This document shows, in pieces, positions 1 to 6,897 of a stretch of 17,435 nucleotides of DNA; the stretch's first letter is position 1, and each line of letters starts with the position of its first letter. Made by a program: the position numbers and the translations under genes. This stretch comes from Bacteroidales bacterium (GTDB lineage: Bacteria > Bacteroidota > Bacteroidia > Bacteroidales > F082). The notes beneath the pieces were generated by a model, which had not been told where the DNA came from, searched no databases, and saw nothing but the letters and a program-made list of their open reading frames with translations. The stretch lies in contig JANTGU010000014.1 in assembly GCA_024762735.1 (NCBI GenBank), positions 1-17,435 of the forward strand, given 5' to 3'.

Positions 1-383
1 GGTTTCACAAAAATAGCCAGCGCATCACTGCCAAACAGCCGCTTGATATTCATGCCTCCTTTTACATCCACATCAAAAACCACGTGTTTGCCTTCATTCC
101 GCAGGCGTTCTACTTCGGAGATAAGGGTTCCGTAAAACTGGTTCTCGTACACCTCTTCCCACTCTACAAAGGCATTTTGCCTGATCTTTTGCTTAAAATC
201 ATCCACACTTAAAAAGTGATAATCCCTGCCATCTACTTCACCGGGTCTGATTTTACGGCTGGTGGCCGAAACAGAGAAAGCCAGTTCAGGCACCTGTTTC
301 ATCAACCAGTGAACAATGGTGGTTTTGCCTGCACCTGAAGGAGCGGAAAAAACAATTAATTTCCCTTTCTTTACTTTGCTCAT
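1..383 (-). CDS. gmk: Guanylate kinase, partial (C-terminal part beyond window edge)
   Basis: Guanylate kinase phosphorylates GMP to GDP with ATP in the cytoplasm, a step in purine nucleotide supply and recovery of cyclic-di-GMP breakdown products. Translating the minus strand from the ATG at 383 gives MSKVKKGKLIVFSAPSGAGK, with the P-loop at about residues 14-21. It is followed by the GMP-binding stretch SATSRKIRPGEVDGRDYHF, the ENQFYGT motif, and VVFDVDVKGG for the Mg/nucleotide region. About 127 residues are visible out of the roughly 185-205 usual for the family. The reading frame is open to base 1, so the C-terminus is cut only by the window edge. It starts 8 nt downstream of the yicC stop, so the two are almost certainly co-transcribed. 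The yicC-gmk order is conserved in many bacteria. Identification is secure. Confidence 0.96.
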   Translation of the reverse strand, partial: MSKVKKGKLIVFSAPSGAGKTTIVHWLMKQVPELAFSVSATSRKIRPGEVDGRDYHFLSVDDFKQKIRQNAFVEWEEVYENQFYGTLISEVERLRNEGKHVVFDVDVKGGMNIKRLFGSDALAIFVK

Positions 384-391
384 CCAAAAAA

Positions 392-1267
392 CTATAAAAT
401 ATTAAACAACTGCTCTTTAATCTTTTCCAGCTCATCTTTCATCAACACCACGATTTTTTGGATTTCAGCATGGTTGGCTTTGGAGCCCAGTGTATTGATT
501 TCGCGACCGATTTCCTGGGTAACAAACCCTAGTTTTTTTCCGGGGGATTGCGGGCTTTCAAGGGTTTCGACAAAATAGTCGAGATGCTTTTTCAGCCTGA
601 CTTTTTCTTCGGTGATGTCAAATTTTTCGAGGTAATAAATCATCTCCTGCTCCAGCCGGTTTTGGTCAATTTCGGCATCGCTACCCCACTCTTCCAGCCG
701 TTTGCGAATGCGCTCTTTCACCATGGCGGGACGTTCCACCTCAAAAGGGGTTACTTTTTGCAGCAATGCTCCTATCATGTTAATGCGGTTGGTGACATCT
801 TTTTCCAAAATGGCTCCCTCCTCCATTCTAAACCGGTCAACCTTGTCGATGGCACGACTGATGCCCTCGCTGATCATTGCCCACTCTTCGGGATTGGTTT
901 CCTGTTGATTTTGTACCATCACCTCCGGCATTTTAACAATGACCGGTAAAAATCCTGAAAAGTCAGTTTGGCCAACCGATTGAGCCAACGACACCATTTC
1001 GTTGTAATAATGCTTGGCCAACTCCTTGTTAATAACCGGTGCCGACAGACTTCCGGTACTTTCGGATTGCATGCCAAAGTCGATTTTACCCCTTTGCAAA
1101 CGCTTGCTTAGTAGCGATCTCAAACTTGCTTCTTTTTCGCGAAATTCCTGCGAAGTGCGAAGGTTTAAATCCAACTGCTTACTGTTGAGCGTTCTTATTT
1201 CAACGGTTACTTTTCGGAATGGGGTTTCTATCACCTCTTTTCCGAACCCTGTCATAGATTTTAACAT
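392..1267 (-). CDS. yicC: YicC/YloC family endoribonuclease
   Basis: The protein is a member of the YicC/YloC family (N-terminal YicC-like domain plus C-terminal DUF1732). Characterised members are endoribonucleases involved in RNA turnover; in E. coli YicC was linked to decay of the small RNA RyhB. I chose the ATG at 1267 because the protein then begins MLKSMTGFG, the family's near-invariant N-terminus (usually M-I/L-x-SMTGFG), and is 291 residues long, matching the family. The frame stays open for 38 codons upstream to 1381, but that extension has no family resemblance. The C-terminal signature is clear: EKVRLKKHLDYF (about 221-232), then GKKLGFVTQEIGREINTLGS (243-262) and ELEKIKEQLFN at the end. 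It lies 8 nt upstream of gmk and is probably the first gene of that operon. The 211 nt upstream show no convincing TAnnTTTG promoter. Confidence 0.95.
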   Translation of the reverse strand: MLKSMTGFGKEVIETPFRKVTVEIRTLNSKQLDLNLRTSQEFREKEASLRSLLSKRLQRGKIDFGMQSESTGSLSAPVINKELAKHYYNEMVSLAQSVGQTDFSGFLPVIVKMPEVMVQNQQETNPEEWAMISEGISRAIDKVDRFRMEEGAILEKDVTNRINMIGALLQKVTPFEVERPAMVKERIRKRLEEWGSDAEIDQNRLEQEMIYYLEKFDITEEKVRLKKHLDYFVETLESPQSPGKKLGFVTQEIGREINTLGSKANHAEIQKIVVLMKDELEKIKEQLFNIL

Positions 1268-1478
1268 GCTTTCAAATTCAAATGGTAAATAAAAGGTTAA
1301 AAGTAAATTAATTCCTAAAAAGAGCGTTAGAATGCCATGGTTTTTTTCAGGGATTTCAATTGAAATTGGCAGCTGAGCCAACCTCTATTTTATCATGATG
1401 AGGAAGATATTATTTTGTTTTATATCATGTTGAGAGTTGTTCTATTCTCAGAAATCTCCCCTCTACAAAAAATTGTTA

Positions 1479-2444
1479 TTAAAAGATGAACACCTGCATT
1501 TCATGGTTTTCGGTAACCTTACCGCGAAACATGCCGGAAGTATTAAAGACCAGGGAGATGTTACCCTTGTGATCCACGGCAATAATACCGCCATCACCAC
1601 CGGCACTTTTCAGTTTATGCATCACCACTTCGTTGGCTGCTTGCTGCAGGGTCATGCCCTTGTATTTCATCAGGGCACCAATATCGTAAGCCACCGCGTA
1701 ACGGATAAAATACTCGCCATGCCCGGTGCACGATACCGCGCAAGTGTTGTTATCGGCATACGTACCGGCTCCAATGATGGGGGAGTCGCCAATGCGACCA
1801 TGCATTTTCATGGTCATGCCACCGGTGGAAGTACCGGCAGCCAGGTTGCCATGCTGATCCAGTGCCACGCAGCCCACCGTGCCATGCTTGTCACCCTTTT
1901 CCATCCGCTTTTTTTCCCTCTGATAGCTGTCCCATCTGCTTTGAGTAAAAAAGTAAGAGGGATCCACCATGTCAAGCCCTTTTTCTTTGGCAAAGGCATC
2001 GGCACCATTGCCCGACAACAAAACATGAGGTGATTGTTCCATCACCGCCCTGGCGGCAAGAATGGGGTTTTTTATTTTGCTGACTCCTGCCACGGCACCG
2101 GCTTCCAGGTTGCTTCCATCCATGATGGAGGCATCCATCTCGTTGGTGCCGTCAGCGGTGAATACAGCTCCTTTTCCCGCGTTAAACAGGGGGCTGTTTT
2201 CCATTACCATGATGGCGGCAGTAACGGCATCCAGTGCCTGGCCGCCGTTTTTAAGCACGGCTTCACCGGCCATCAATGCCTCTTCAAGTTTTGCTTTATA
2301 GGCTTTTCGCACCTCGGGGGGCACATTTTGGGGAGTAATATTTCCGGCTCCTCCATGGATGGCCAGGGCGTATTTTTGTTGTGAAAACGTGACTGCCGAG
2401 ATGGCAATCAACAGCAATATCAGAAACGGTTTTATTAACTTCAT
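1479..2444 (-). CDS. Exported isoaspartyl peptidase / L-asparaginase (plant-type, Ntn hydrolase)
   Basis: The protein is a threonine-type Ntn hydrolase of peptidase family T2 (IaaA/plant-type asparaginase), which hydrolyses beta-aspartyl (isoaspartyl) dipeptides and asparagine. It is 321 residues long. Residues 1-21 form a Sec signal peptide (basic MKLIKP, then a hydrophobic core ending near AVTFSQ), so it is predicted to act in the periplasm. The mature part opens with YALAIHGGAGN (25-35), typical of the family. The autocleavage site is the HGTVG motif at 187-191, making Thr189 the likely N-terminal nucleophile after maturation. GNLAAGTSTGG (199-209) and CTGHGE (239-244) supply the expected substrate-binding glycines and threonines. 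NAGKGAVFT (88-96) is also conserved. It stands alone, with 211 nt before yicC and the repeat-rich gap upstream. No promoter match was found. The family is certain; the in vivo substrate is inferred. Confidence 0.94.
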   Translation of the reverse strand: MKLIKPFLILLLIAISAVTFSQQKYALAIHGGAGNITPQNVPPEVRKAYKAKLEEALMAGEAVLKNGGQALDAVTAAIMVMENSPLFNAGKGAVFTADGTNEMDASIMDGSNLEAGAVAGVSKIKNPILAARAVMEQSPHVLLSGNGADAFAKEKGLDMVDPSYFFTQSRWDSYQREKKRMEKGDKHGTVGCVALDQHGNLAAGTSTGGMTMKMHGRIGDSPIIGAGTYADNNTCAVSCTGHGEYFIRYAVAYDIGALMKYKGMTLQQAANEVVMHKLKSAGGDGGIIAVDHKGNISLVFNTSGMFRGKVTENHEMQVFIF

Positions 2445-2529
2445 CTGTTTATAATTTTGTATTCCATTCTTTTATGTTTTGTCGCGATTTTTGCTTCCTG
2501 CCCTTCGACACTCTTCGGTTGCTTTGGCA

Positions 2530-2571
2530 CCCTTCGACAGGCTCAGGGCCTAGCTCAGGGGCCTAGCTCAG
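2530..2571. repeat. Short REP-like motif and 13-nt tandem duplication
   Basis: CCCTTCGACAGGCTCAGGG at 2530-2548 is a 19-nt imperfect inverted repeat (CCCT...AGGG ends). From memory, this motif and close variants recur in intergenic DNA of many Bacteroidota and other environmental bacteria. It runs straight into two copies of GGCCTAGCTCAG (2547-2558, 2560-2571). A partial extra copy of the first half, CCCTTCGACA, lies at 2501-2510. A CTCAAGGGTCGAGCTCAGG remnant follows at 2581-2599. Recognition as a family is from memory; the copies themselves are read directly. Confidence 0.6.
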
Positions 2572-2673
2572 CAGCCAAAGCTCAAGGGTCGAGCTCAGGA
2601 AAAGGGGCAAAAATACCCCGCCCGAACGGTGGTCAGTCGGGCAAGTGCCAAAACAGATTCTGCCATTTTATTA

Positions 2674-2788
2674 CCCCGGGTTAATCCCGATAGCTATCGC
2701 CCCGATAGTTATCGGGGGATGGCTATTCATATTCGACCCTTACGAGGGTCGTATACTCCATTCGTTCGTCCCCCGGGGTTTAGCCCGA
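2674..2788. repeat. Composite palindromic element bracketed by related C-rich units
   Basis: Two similar units, CCCCGGGTTAATCCCGA (2674-2690) and CCCCGGGGTTTAGCCCGA (2771-2788), face the same way and enclose three inverted repeats. These are CGATAGCTATCG (2688-2699, perfect 12-nt palindrome), CCCCGATA-gt-TATCGGGG (2700-2717, 8-bp stem) and CGACCCT-tacg-AGGGTCG (2734-2751, 7-bp stem with a UACG loop on the plus strand). The last stem can be extended by ATA/TAT (2729-2731 with 2752-2754) and ATGG/CCAT (2719-2722 with 2758-2761). None is followed by a T-run on the minus strand, so a simple terminator for the TSUP gene is not obvious, although readthrough RNA would be strongly structured. Confidence 0.65.
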
Positions 2789-2809
2789 AAGAGTAAAACT
2801 TGAATCTTA

Positions 2810-3595
2810 CTATTTTATCAGCAGCCCGGCGATGTCTTTAAAACTGTAAAGGCCAAACATGTCGCCGGCTGTGATCAATACCACCACCACAATGACCCAT
2901 TTTACAAATACAACACCTCGCTTTACAGCCATCCGCGAAGCGACCAGTGCTCCCACCACATTACCAATGGCAAGTACCAGTCCATACAGCCAGTTTATTT
3001 GGCCGTAGTACAAAAACACGAGCAGCGTAAAAGGAGCATAGGCAAGCACGATAAACACCTTGACAGCATTGGCCTTCACCAGGTCGAAACCGGCACCCAG
3101 CACAATACTTGCCAATAGAAAATAACCCACCCCCATGTGGATAAACCCGCCGTAAATACCAATTAGGAAAAATACCAGGTAAACTTTCCAGTTCAGAGGT
3201 CTTTCAACCACCTCGGCCCGTCCGTAAATATATTTTTGTGGTTTGTATAAAATAAAGACCAGCATAATCAGCATGATAATCCCAATGGCTTTTTCAAAAA
3301 TATCCTCCCTGATATCAACCGCAAGCCACGAACCCAGCAAGGCGCCCAGTATGGCTGGTATTGAAAGGTACACCGCTTTGCGGAGTGGTAATATTTTTTG
3401 CTGCCGAAAGCTGGTGGTTGCCGTTAACGTTTGAATGGTGATGGCTATGCGGTTGGTACCGTTAGCAATTCCAGGTGGCAGACCCAGCATCATAAGGACG
3501 CTAAGCGAAATAATACTACCTCCCCCTGCCAGGGTATTGATAAAACCTACCAGCAACCCGGCAGCGATTAATGTTACTACTTCTGCCCACCCCAT
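2810..3595 (-). CDS. TSUP-family (TauE/SafE-like) membrane permease
   Basis: A 261-residue inner-membrane protein of the TSUP family (PF01925, TauE/SafE-like), whose members export or import sulfite, sulfoacetate, thiosulfate or other small organic anions. The substrate cannot be read from sequence. The protein is almost entirely hydrophobic, with about 7-8 membrane segments. The first repeat carries the family signature GFINTLAGGGSIIS (17-30) followed by LGLPPGIANGTNR (37-49). The second repeat has GGFIHMGVGYFLLASIVLGA (149-168) and DLVKANAVK (171-179), the expected internal duplication. The start ATG is 4 nt downstream of the hybrid kinase stop, so the two genes are translationally close and surely one transcript. 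That tight link suggests the permease shares a regulon with the kinase. There is no partner subunit nearby. Length is normal for the family. Confidence 0.9.
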   Translation of the reverse strand: MGWAEVVTLIAAGLLVGFINTLAGGGSIISLSVLMMLGLPPGIANGTNRIAITIQTLTATTSFRQQKILPLRKAVYLSIPAILGALLGSWLAVDIREDIFEKAIGIIMLIMLVFILYKPQKYIYGRAEVVERPLNWKVYLVFFLIGIYGGFIHMGVGYFLLASIVLGAGFDLVKANAVKVFIVLAYAPFTLLVFLYYGQINWLYGLVLAIGNVVGALVASRMAVKRGVVFVKWVIVVVVLITAGDMFGLYSFKDIAGLLIK

Positions 3596-3599
3596 ACTG

Positions 3600-5360
3600 T
3601 TAGGTTACTATTTGGTTTAAGATACTGATTAACTTGTCAATTTTAAAAGGCTTCGAAAGGTAATTATCCATGCCGGCTGCCAAACATTTCTCGGCATCTC
3701 CCTGCATGGCATTGGCTGTTAACGCAATAATGGGAACGTGCGTAGTAAGCGATTCCTCGAGCTTACGAATTTGGCCGGTAGCTTCATAACCATCCATTAC
3801 AGGCATCTGGATATCCATTAATATGACATCAAACGATTGCTTTTTAAACATTTGGACTGCTTCCAGGCCATTGTTAGCAATCGTGACTTTCATGCCGGCT
3901 TTTTTCAGGCTGAAAGAACTAATTTTTTGATTAATCAGGTTGTCTTCAACCACCAACACATTAAGCATCTTATCCTTAAGCTTGTTGCTTTGAGGAGCAG
4001 CGTCGTCTTTTGGTAATTTCTGCGGAGCTTTTCCTTTTTTAAAGCTGGCCGTAAACCAAAAGGTTGATCCTTTCCCGGGTTCGCTGTCCACGCCAATTTC
4101 ACCTTTCATTATTTGGACCAGTAATTTTGATATGGCCAACCCTAATCCTGTTCCCTCGTGGCGCTTGGTAGAAGAGGAGTCGAGTTGCGAGAAGCTCTGG
4201 AACAGTTTATTTTTCTTCTCTTCGGGTATTCCAACTCCGGTATCTTTCACCGAAACCTTGATGGTATGCCTCTCTTTGTTTGAACCTAAATTTTCCAGCG
4301 AAATTCGAATGTTCCCCTTTTCAGTAAACTTGATGGCATTATTAACCAGGTTGAGCACCACTTGCTTAAAGCGAAATTCGTCGCCATTAACATAAGCAGG
4401 AAGGTTTTTTCCCAGGTCAATATACAAAAGCAGTCCTTTTTCTTCCGCTCTTCGCGACAGGATATCGTAGATCTCCCTGATAGGTTTGTCTAGCCTGAAA
4501 TCTTTATTAATAAAGTTGATTTTCCCGGCTTCAATTTTTGAAAAGTCAAGAATGTCGTTGATAAGCACCAACAGATTTTCGCCCGACGTGGAAAGGATAT
4601 TAACAATGTCTTTTTGTTTTTTTGTTAACCTCGTTTCGTTTAAAATCTGGGCCATTCCCAGGATACCGTTCAAGGGTGTCCTTATTTCGTGGCTCATGTT
4701 GGCTAAAAACTGACTTTTGGTTTTGGTGCCTTCTTCGGCCAGAATTTTGGCTTTTTTAAGCTCTTCTTCGTAAATTTTGTTGCTGGTGATATCCCACGAA
4801 ATCCCTACCAGTCCTATTATTTCGTTCTGGCTGTTTTTTACCGGTGCCAGGTTGGTGTTAAGCCAAAGGGTTTGGTTGTTTTTTTCAAGCTTCTCGGTAA
4901 TATTGTACTCCTCCACCCCTTCTTCCATCACCCTCTTCTCGTGTTTGCTGTAACTGTTTAACAACAGGTGGCTAAAGGTTAAATTTTGCAGTGTTTTGCC
5001 AATGATTTCGCTTTCGGGCAGATCAATGAAATTGACAAACGATTTATTAACCAACACGTAGCGGTACGCCGTATCTTTAAAAAAAACAAATGCGGGAATA
5101 GTATTCAACAATATATCCAGTTCGTCGGCCCGTAAACGGGACTCTTTAATTACCTTGTGTAAATCGGAAGAGGTTTTAACCAAAAGGGAGTTGATGATGT
5201 TTTTGTCTTTCAGGGACTTCTTAAGTTGAAAGTCTTTAACTGCATCACTTTGTTTGAGCTTGTTGACATCATCAAGCATAGATGACTTTAACTTTTCGAA
5301 GTCATCAAAAGATTTTACCCTTTTTATTTTATCACTTAAATCGTCAAACAGGTTGCTCAT
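3600..5360 (-). CDS. Soluble PAS-domain hybrid sensor histidine kinase with C-terminal receiver
   Basis: A 586-residue hybrid two-component kinase with no membrane segment, so it is predicted to be cytoplasmic. Residues 1-80 are a charged helical N-region, probably coiled coil. A PAS domain covers about 85-195 (LLNTIPAFVFFKDTAYRYVL...WLNTNLAPV...GISWDIT). The dimerisation/phosphoacceptor helix has NMSHEIRTPLNG with His224. The ATPase domain shows the N box (N337, N341), DTGVGI (373-378) and GTGLGL (403-408). The receiver domain (about 466-584) has VVEDN (470-474), LMDIQMPVMDGYEA with phosphoacceptor Asp516, Thr548 and Lys570. All catalytic residues for autophosphorylation and phosphotransfer are present. 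There is no DNA-binding output, so a separate phosphotransfer protein or regulator elsewhere is required. It sits 7 nt downstream of a broken FIST sensor gene and 4 nt upstream of the TSUP permease. Family certain; signal unknown. Confidence 0.95.
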   Translation of the reverse strand: MSNLFDDLSDKIKRVKSFDDFEKLKSSMLDDVNKLKQSDAVKDFQLKKSLKDKNIINSLLVKTSSDLHKVIKESRLRADELDILLNTIPAFVFFKDTAYRYVLVNKSFVNFIDLPESEIIGKTLQNLTFSHLLLNSYSKHEKRVMEEGVEEYNITEKLEKNNQTLWLNTNLAPVKNSQNEIIGLVGISWDITSNKIYEEELKKAKILAEEGTKTKSQFLANMSHEIRTPLNGILGMAQILNETRLTKKQKDIVNILSTSGENLLVLINDILDFSKIEAGKINFINKDFRLDKPIREIYDILSRRAEEKGLLLYIDLGKNLPAYVNGDEFRFKQVVLNLVNNAIKFTEKGNIRISLENLGSNKERHTIKVSVKDTGVGIPEEKKNKLFQSFSQLDSSSTKRHEGTGLGLAISKLLVQIMKGEIGVDSEPGKGSTFWFTASFKKGKAPQKLPKDDAAPQSNKLKDKMLNVLVVEDNLINQKISSFSLKKAGMKVTIANNGLEAVQMFKKQSFDVILMDIQMPVMDGYEATGQIRKLEESLTTHVPIIALTANAMQGDAEKCLAAGMDNYLSKPFKIDKLISILNQIVT

Positions 5361-5367
5361 GAATTTT

Positions 5368-5629
5368 CTATTTTACCCCTTTAATATAAACTAATGAATA
5401 AGTTTGGTTATAAAAGTCACAAACTTTACCCTGGTTGGTACCGATTTCGCCGTAGGTAAAAAACCCGTGTGTTATGTTTATTAAAAGATTCTGCAATTTC
5501 TTCCAGGGGAAATTCAACCGAAGCAAAAGCAAAGGCCAGTGTTGGTTTGAATTGGTCATTGGACAGCAGAGCAGCGAGTTTATTTTTAAACTCTACAATT
5601 GTTTTTGCTGAAAATGACCGTGTTTTCAT
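5368..5629 (-). pseudogene. Remnant of a FIST-domain sensor gene, internally deleted and frameshifted
   Basis: Two reading frames together look like the two ends of one FIST protein (FIST_N plus FIST_C, normally around 380 residues, a small-ligand sensory protein often encoded beside signalling genes). From ATG 5629 the first frame reads MKTRSFSAKT... then FKPTLAFAFASVEF (27-40) and reaches HNTRVF at residues 52-57, resembling the start of FIST_N. The other frame then reads GFFTYGEIGT followed by GKVCDFYNQTYSLVYIKG and a stop at 5368-5370, which resembles the C-terminal end of FIST_C. The switch lies at a GGG plus six-T run (5458-5466). About 300 residues between the two ends are absent, and the join is out of frame, so the first frame ends soon after at TAA. 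A TAAATTTG box lies upstream. Family assignment is from motif memory, without a search. Confidence 0.68.
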
Positions 5630-5648
5630 GATTAGGCGTTTAGGTCAA

Positions 5649-5656
5649 CAAATTTA
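5649..5656 (-). promoter_or_regulatory. Candidate -7 box (TAAATTTG) for the FIST remnant-kinase-permease transcript
   Basis: Read on the minus strand, TAAATTTG fits the Bacteroidota -7 consensus TAnnTTTG and lies 19 nt upstream of the start of the FIST remnant. No TTG -33 box is visible at the usual distance, so the call is tentative. If real, it would still drive the intact kinase and permease through the pseudogene. Confidence 0.4.
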
Positions 5657-5673
5657 GTAAAATATTGCTGCCT

Positions 5674-6741
5674 TTAGCCATTTAATACTGAATCTATTTC
5701 ACTTTCTTTAAGGCCATCCCACCCTTGTGCTTTCAGGTCGATTGCCTGATTGTCGGCAGTAATAAGCCTTTTGCCATTTTCCGGTTCGGTCATATAACCA
5801 ATAACAGAGACATCCTTTACCTTTAAAATCTTTTCGTAATCGGATTGCCTGATGGTAAATAGCAGTTCATAATCTTCGCCGCCATTCAGGGCTGCCACGG
5901 TGGGAACGATTTTAAACTCCCGGGCCACATCGTAGGTTTGCTGGTCGACAGGGAGCTTCTCTTCATAAATCATGCAGCCCGTGTTCGAGTTTTTACAAAG
6001 ATGGAGCACTTCGGAAGCCAGGCCATCGGAAATATCAATCATGGAAGTCGGCATAATTTTCTGATCATGCAGCTGATCAACAATATCCACCCTGGCTTCG
6101 GGTTTAAGCTGCCGTTGAATGATGTAGTCGTTGCCACTCAACTCGGGTTGCATGTTAGGATTGGCCTGGAACACCCTTTTCTCTCTTTCCAACACAAGCA
6201 GCCCGATGTAAGCAGCTCCCAGATCGCCCGACACACATATCAGGTCGCCCTGCCCTGCACCCAAGCGATAGGTTATGTTGGGCTTTTCAACCTCACCAAT
6301 AACCGTTACCGAAATAAACAAGCCTGCTTTTGAAGAGGTAGTATCGCCCCCCACAAAGTCCACCTGATAAAGTTTACAGGCCATTTTAATGCCTTCGTAC
6401 AGTTCTTCAAGCGCTTCCACGGTATATTTAGCTGAGATGCCCAGCCCCACCACTATTTGTTTGGGCTTACCATTCATGGCAGCCATATCCGAAAAATTAA
6501 CAATGGCTGATTTATACCCGAGGTGTTTCAAAGGGGTATAGGTTAAATCAAAGTGAACCCCTTCGATAAGCAGATCGGTAGAAACCAGGGTATGAAAACC
6601 TGCCCGGCCTTTAATCACAGCGGCATCATCGCCCACTCCTTTCACGGTGGTTTTTTGGGTGGTTTCAAAATCTTTGGTCAAAGTATCAATCAAGCCAAAT
6701 TCTCCCAACTCGGCTACTGTAGTCAGTTTTTCACTGTTCAT
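5674..6741 (-). CDS. thiL: Thiamine-monophosphate kinase
   Basis: ThiL phosphorylates thiamine monophosphate to thiamine diphosphate with ATP, the last step of cofactor synthesis, in the cytoplasm. The 355-residue protein belongs to the PurM-like ATP-grasp-unrelated kinase family. It shows VGDDAAVI (36-43), STDLLIEGVHFD (54-65), VGGDTTSS (130-137), DISDGLASEV (236-245) and NGGEDYELLF (286-295), all hallmark Mg-ATP and substrate-binding motifs of ThiL. Length is normal (320-360). The start at 6741 puts ELGEFGLID at residues 11-19, as expected. It lies downstream of rpmF on the same strand, with 156 nt between. That gap holds a terminator-like hairpin and a TACTTTTG box, so thiL is probably expressed at least partly from its own promoter. 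I see no TPP riboswitch in the leader. No other thiamine genes are in the window. Confidence 0.96.
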   Translation of the reverse strand: MNSEKLTTVAELGEFGLIDTLTKDFETTQKTTVKGVGDDAAVIKGRAGFHTLVSTDLLIEGVHFDLTYTPLKHLGYKSAIVNFSDMAAMNGKPKQIVVGLGISAKYTVEALEELYEGIKMACKLYQVDFVGGDTTSSKAGLFISVTVIGEVEKPNITYRLGAGQGDLICVSGDLGAAYIGLLVLEREKRVFQANPNMQPELSGNDYIIQRQLKPEARVDIVDQLHDQKIMPTSMIDISDGLASEVLHLCKNSNTGCMIYEEKLPVDQQTYDVAREFKIVPTVAALNGGEDYELLFTIRQSDYEKILKVKDVSVIGYMTEPENGKRLITADNQAIDLKAQGWDGLKESEIDSVLNG

Positions 6742-6785
6742 TGTATCTTGTTTTTCGGTATTACAAACTGTTTTATCATCTTTTA

Positions 6786-6793
6786 CAAAAGTA
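6786..6793 (-). promoter_or_regulatory. Candidate -7 box (TACTTTTG) for thiL
   Basis: On the minus strand TACTTTTG matches TAnnTTTG and sits 44 nt upstream of the thiL start codon, giving a leader of roughly 35-40 nt. No clear TTG -33 box is present at 19-21 nt, so confidence is modest. Confidence 0.4.
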
Positions 6794-6821
6794 GCTAATC
6801 TGGTTGGATTAAGTAAAACTA

Positions 6822-6850
6822 AAAAACCCCTGCCTTTTGTAAGACAAGGG
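6822..6850 (-). terminator. Probable intrinsic terminator after rpmF
   Basis: On the minus strand, downstream of rpmF, CCCTTGT-CTT-ACAA can form an imperfect stem (CC and TTGT with ACAA and GG, two-nt bulge) followed by GCAGGGG-type sequence and a run of six T. The stem is weak and bulged. It is supported mainly by its position between the rpmF stop and the thiL promoter box and by the T-run. Confidence 0.4.
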
Positions 6851-6897
6851 TAATAGTACCTTTTTACGCGACACCGGGATAGCCCGGAAAAATATGG

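Larger units (their letters stand above)
2445..2809. repeat. Gene-free, repeat-rich intergenic region
   Basis: These 365 nt lie between the asparaginase start and the stop of the TSUP gene and contain no credible coding sequence. They hold several short repeats. CCCTTCGACA occurs at 2501-2510 and again at 2530-2539. A 12-mer GGCCTAGCTCAG is present twice with period 13 (2547-2558 and 2560-2571). A cluster of perfect palindromes spans 2688-2754. Two related C-rich units (2674-2690 and 2771-2788) bracket those palindromes. The pattern is that of small non-autonomous intergenic repeats (REP-like), rather than a gene or a single terminator. No transposase or terminal inverted repeat pair was found. 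Confidence 0.75.

Noticed and set aside
1268..1381. 38-codon N-terminal extension of the yicC frame with a hydrophobic stretch
   Set aside because: The family starts at MxxSMTGFG, found at 1267; the extension has no family similarity and would give an unusually long protein.
2547..2571. CRISPR-like tandem repeat
   Set aside because: Only two 12-mer copies with a 1-nt spacing and no spacers or cas genes.
2457..2684. 75-codon plus-strand reading frame through the repeat region
   Set aside because: It is made of repeat sequence, has low-complexity Gly/Ser/Ala composition and no recognisable motif.
6874..6887. CCGGG-atag-CCCGG as the rpmF terminator
   Set aside because: No T-run follows it on the minus strand; the stem at 6822-6850 is followed by six T and fits better.
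6742..6897. TPP riboswitch ahead of thiL
   Set aside because: No CUGAGA or THI-box core is present in the leader; the gap holds only a terminator-like stem and a promoter-like box.
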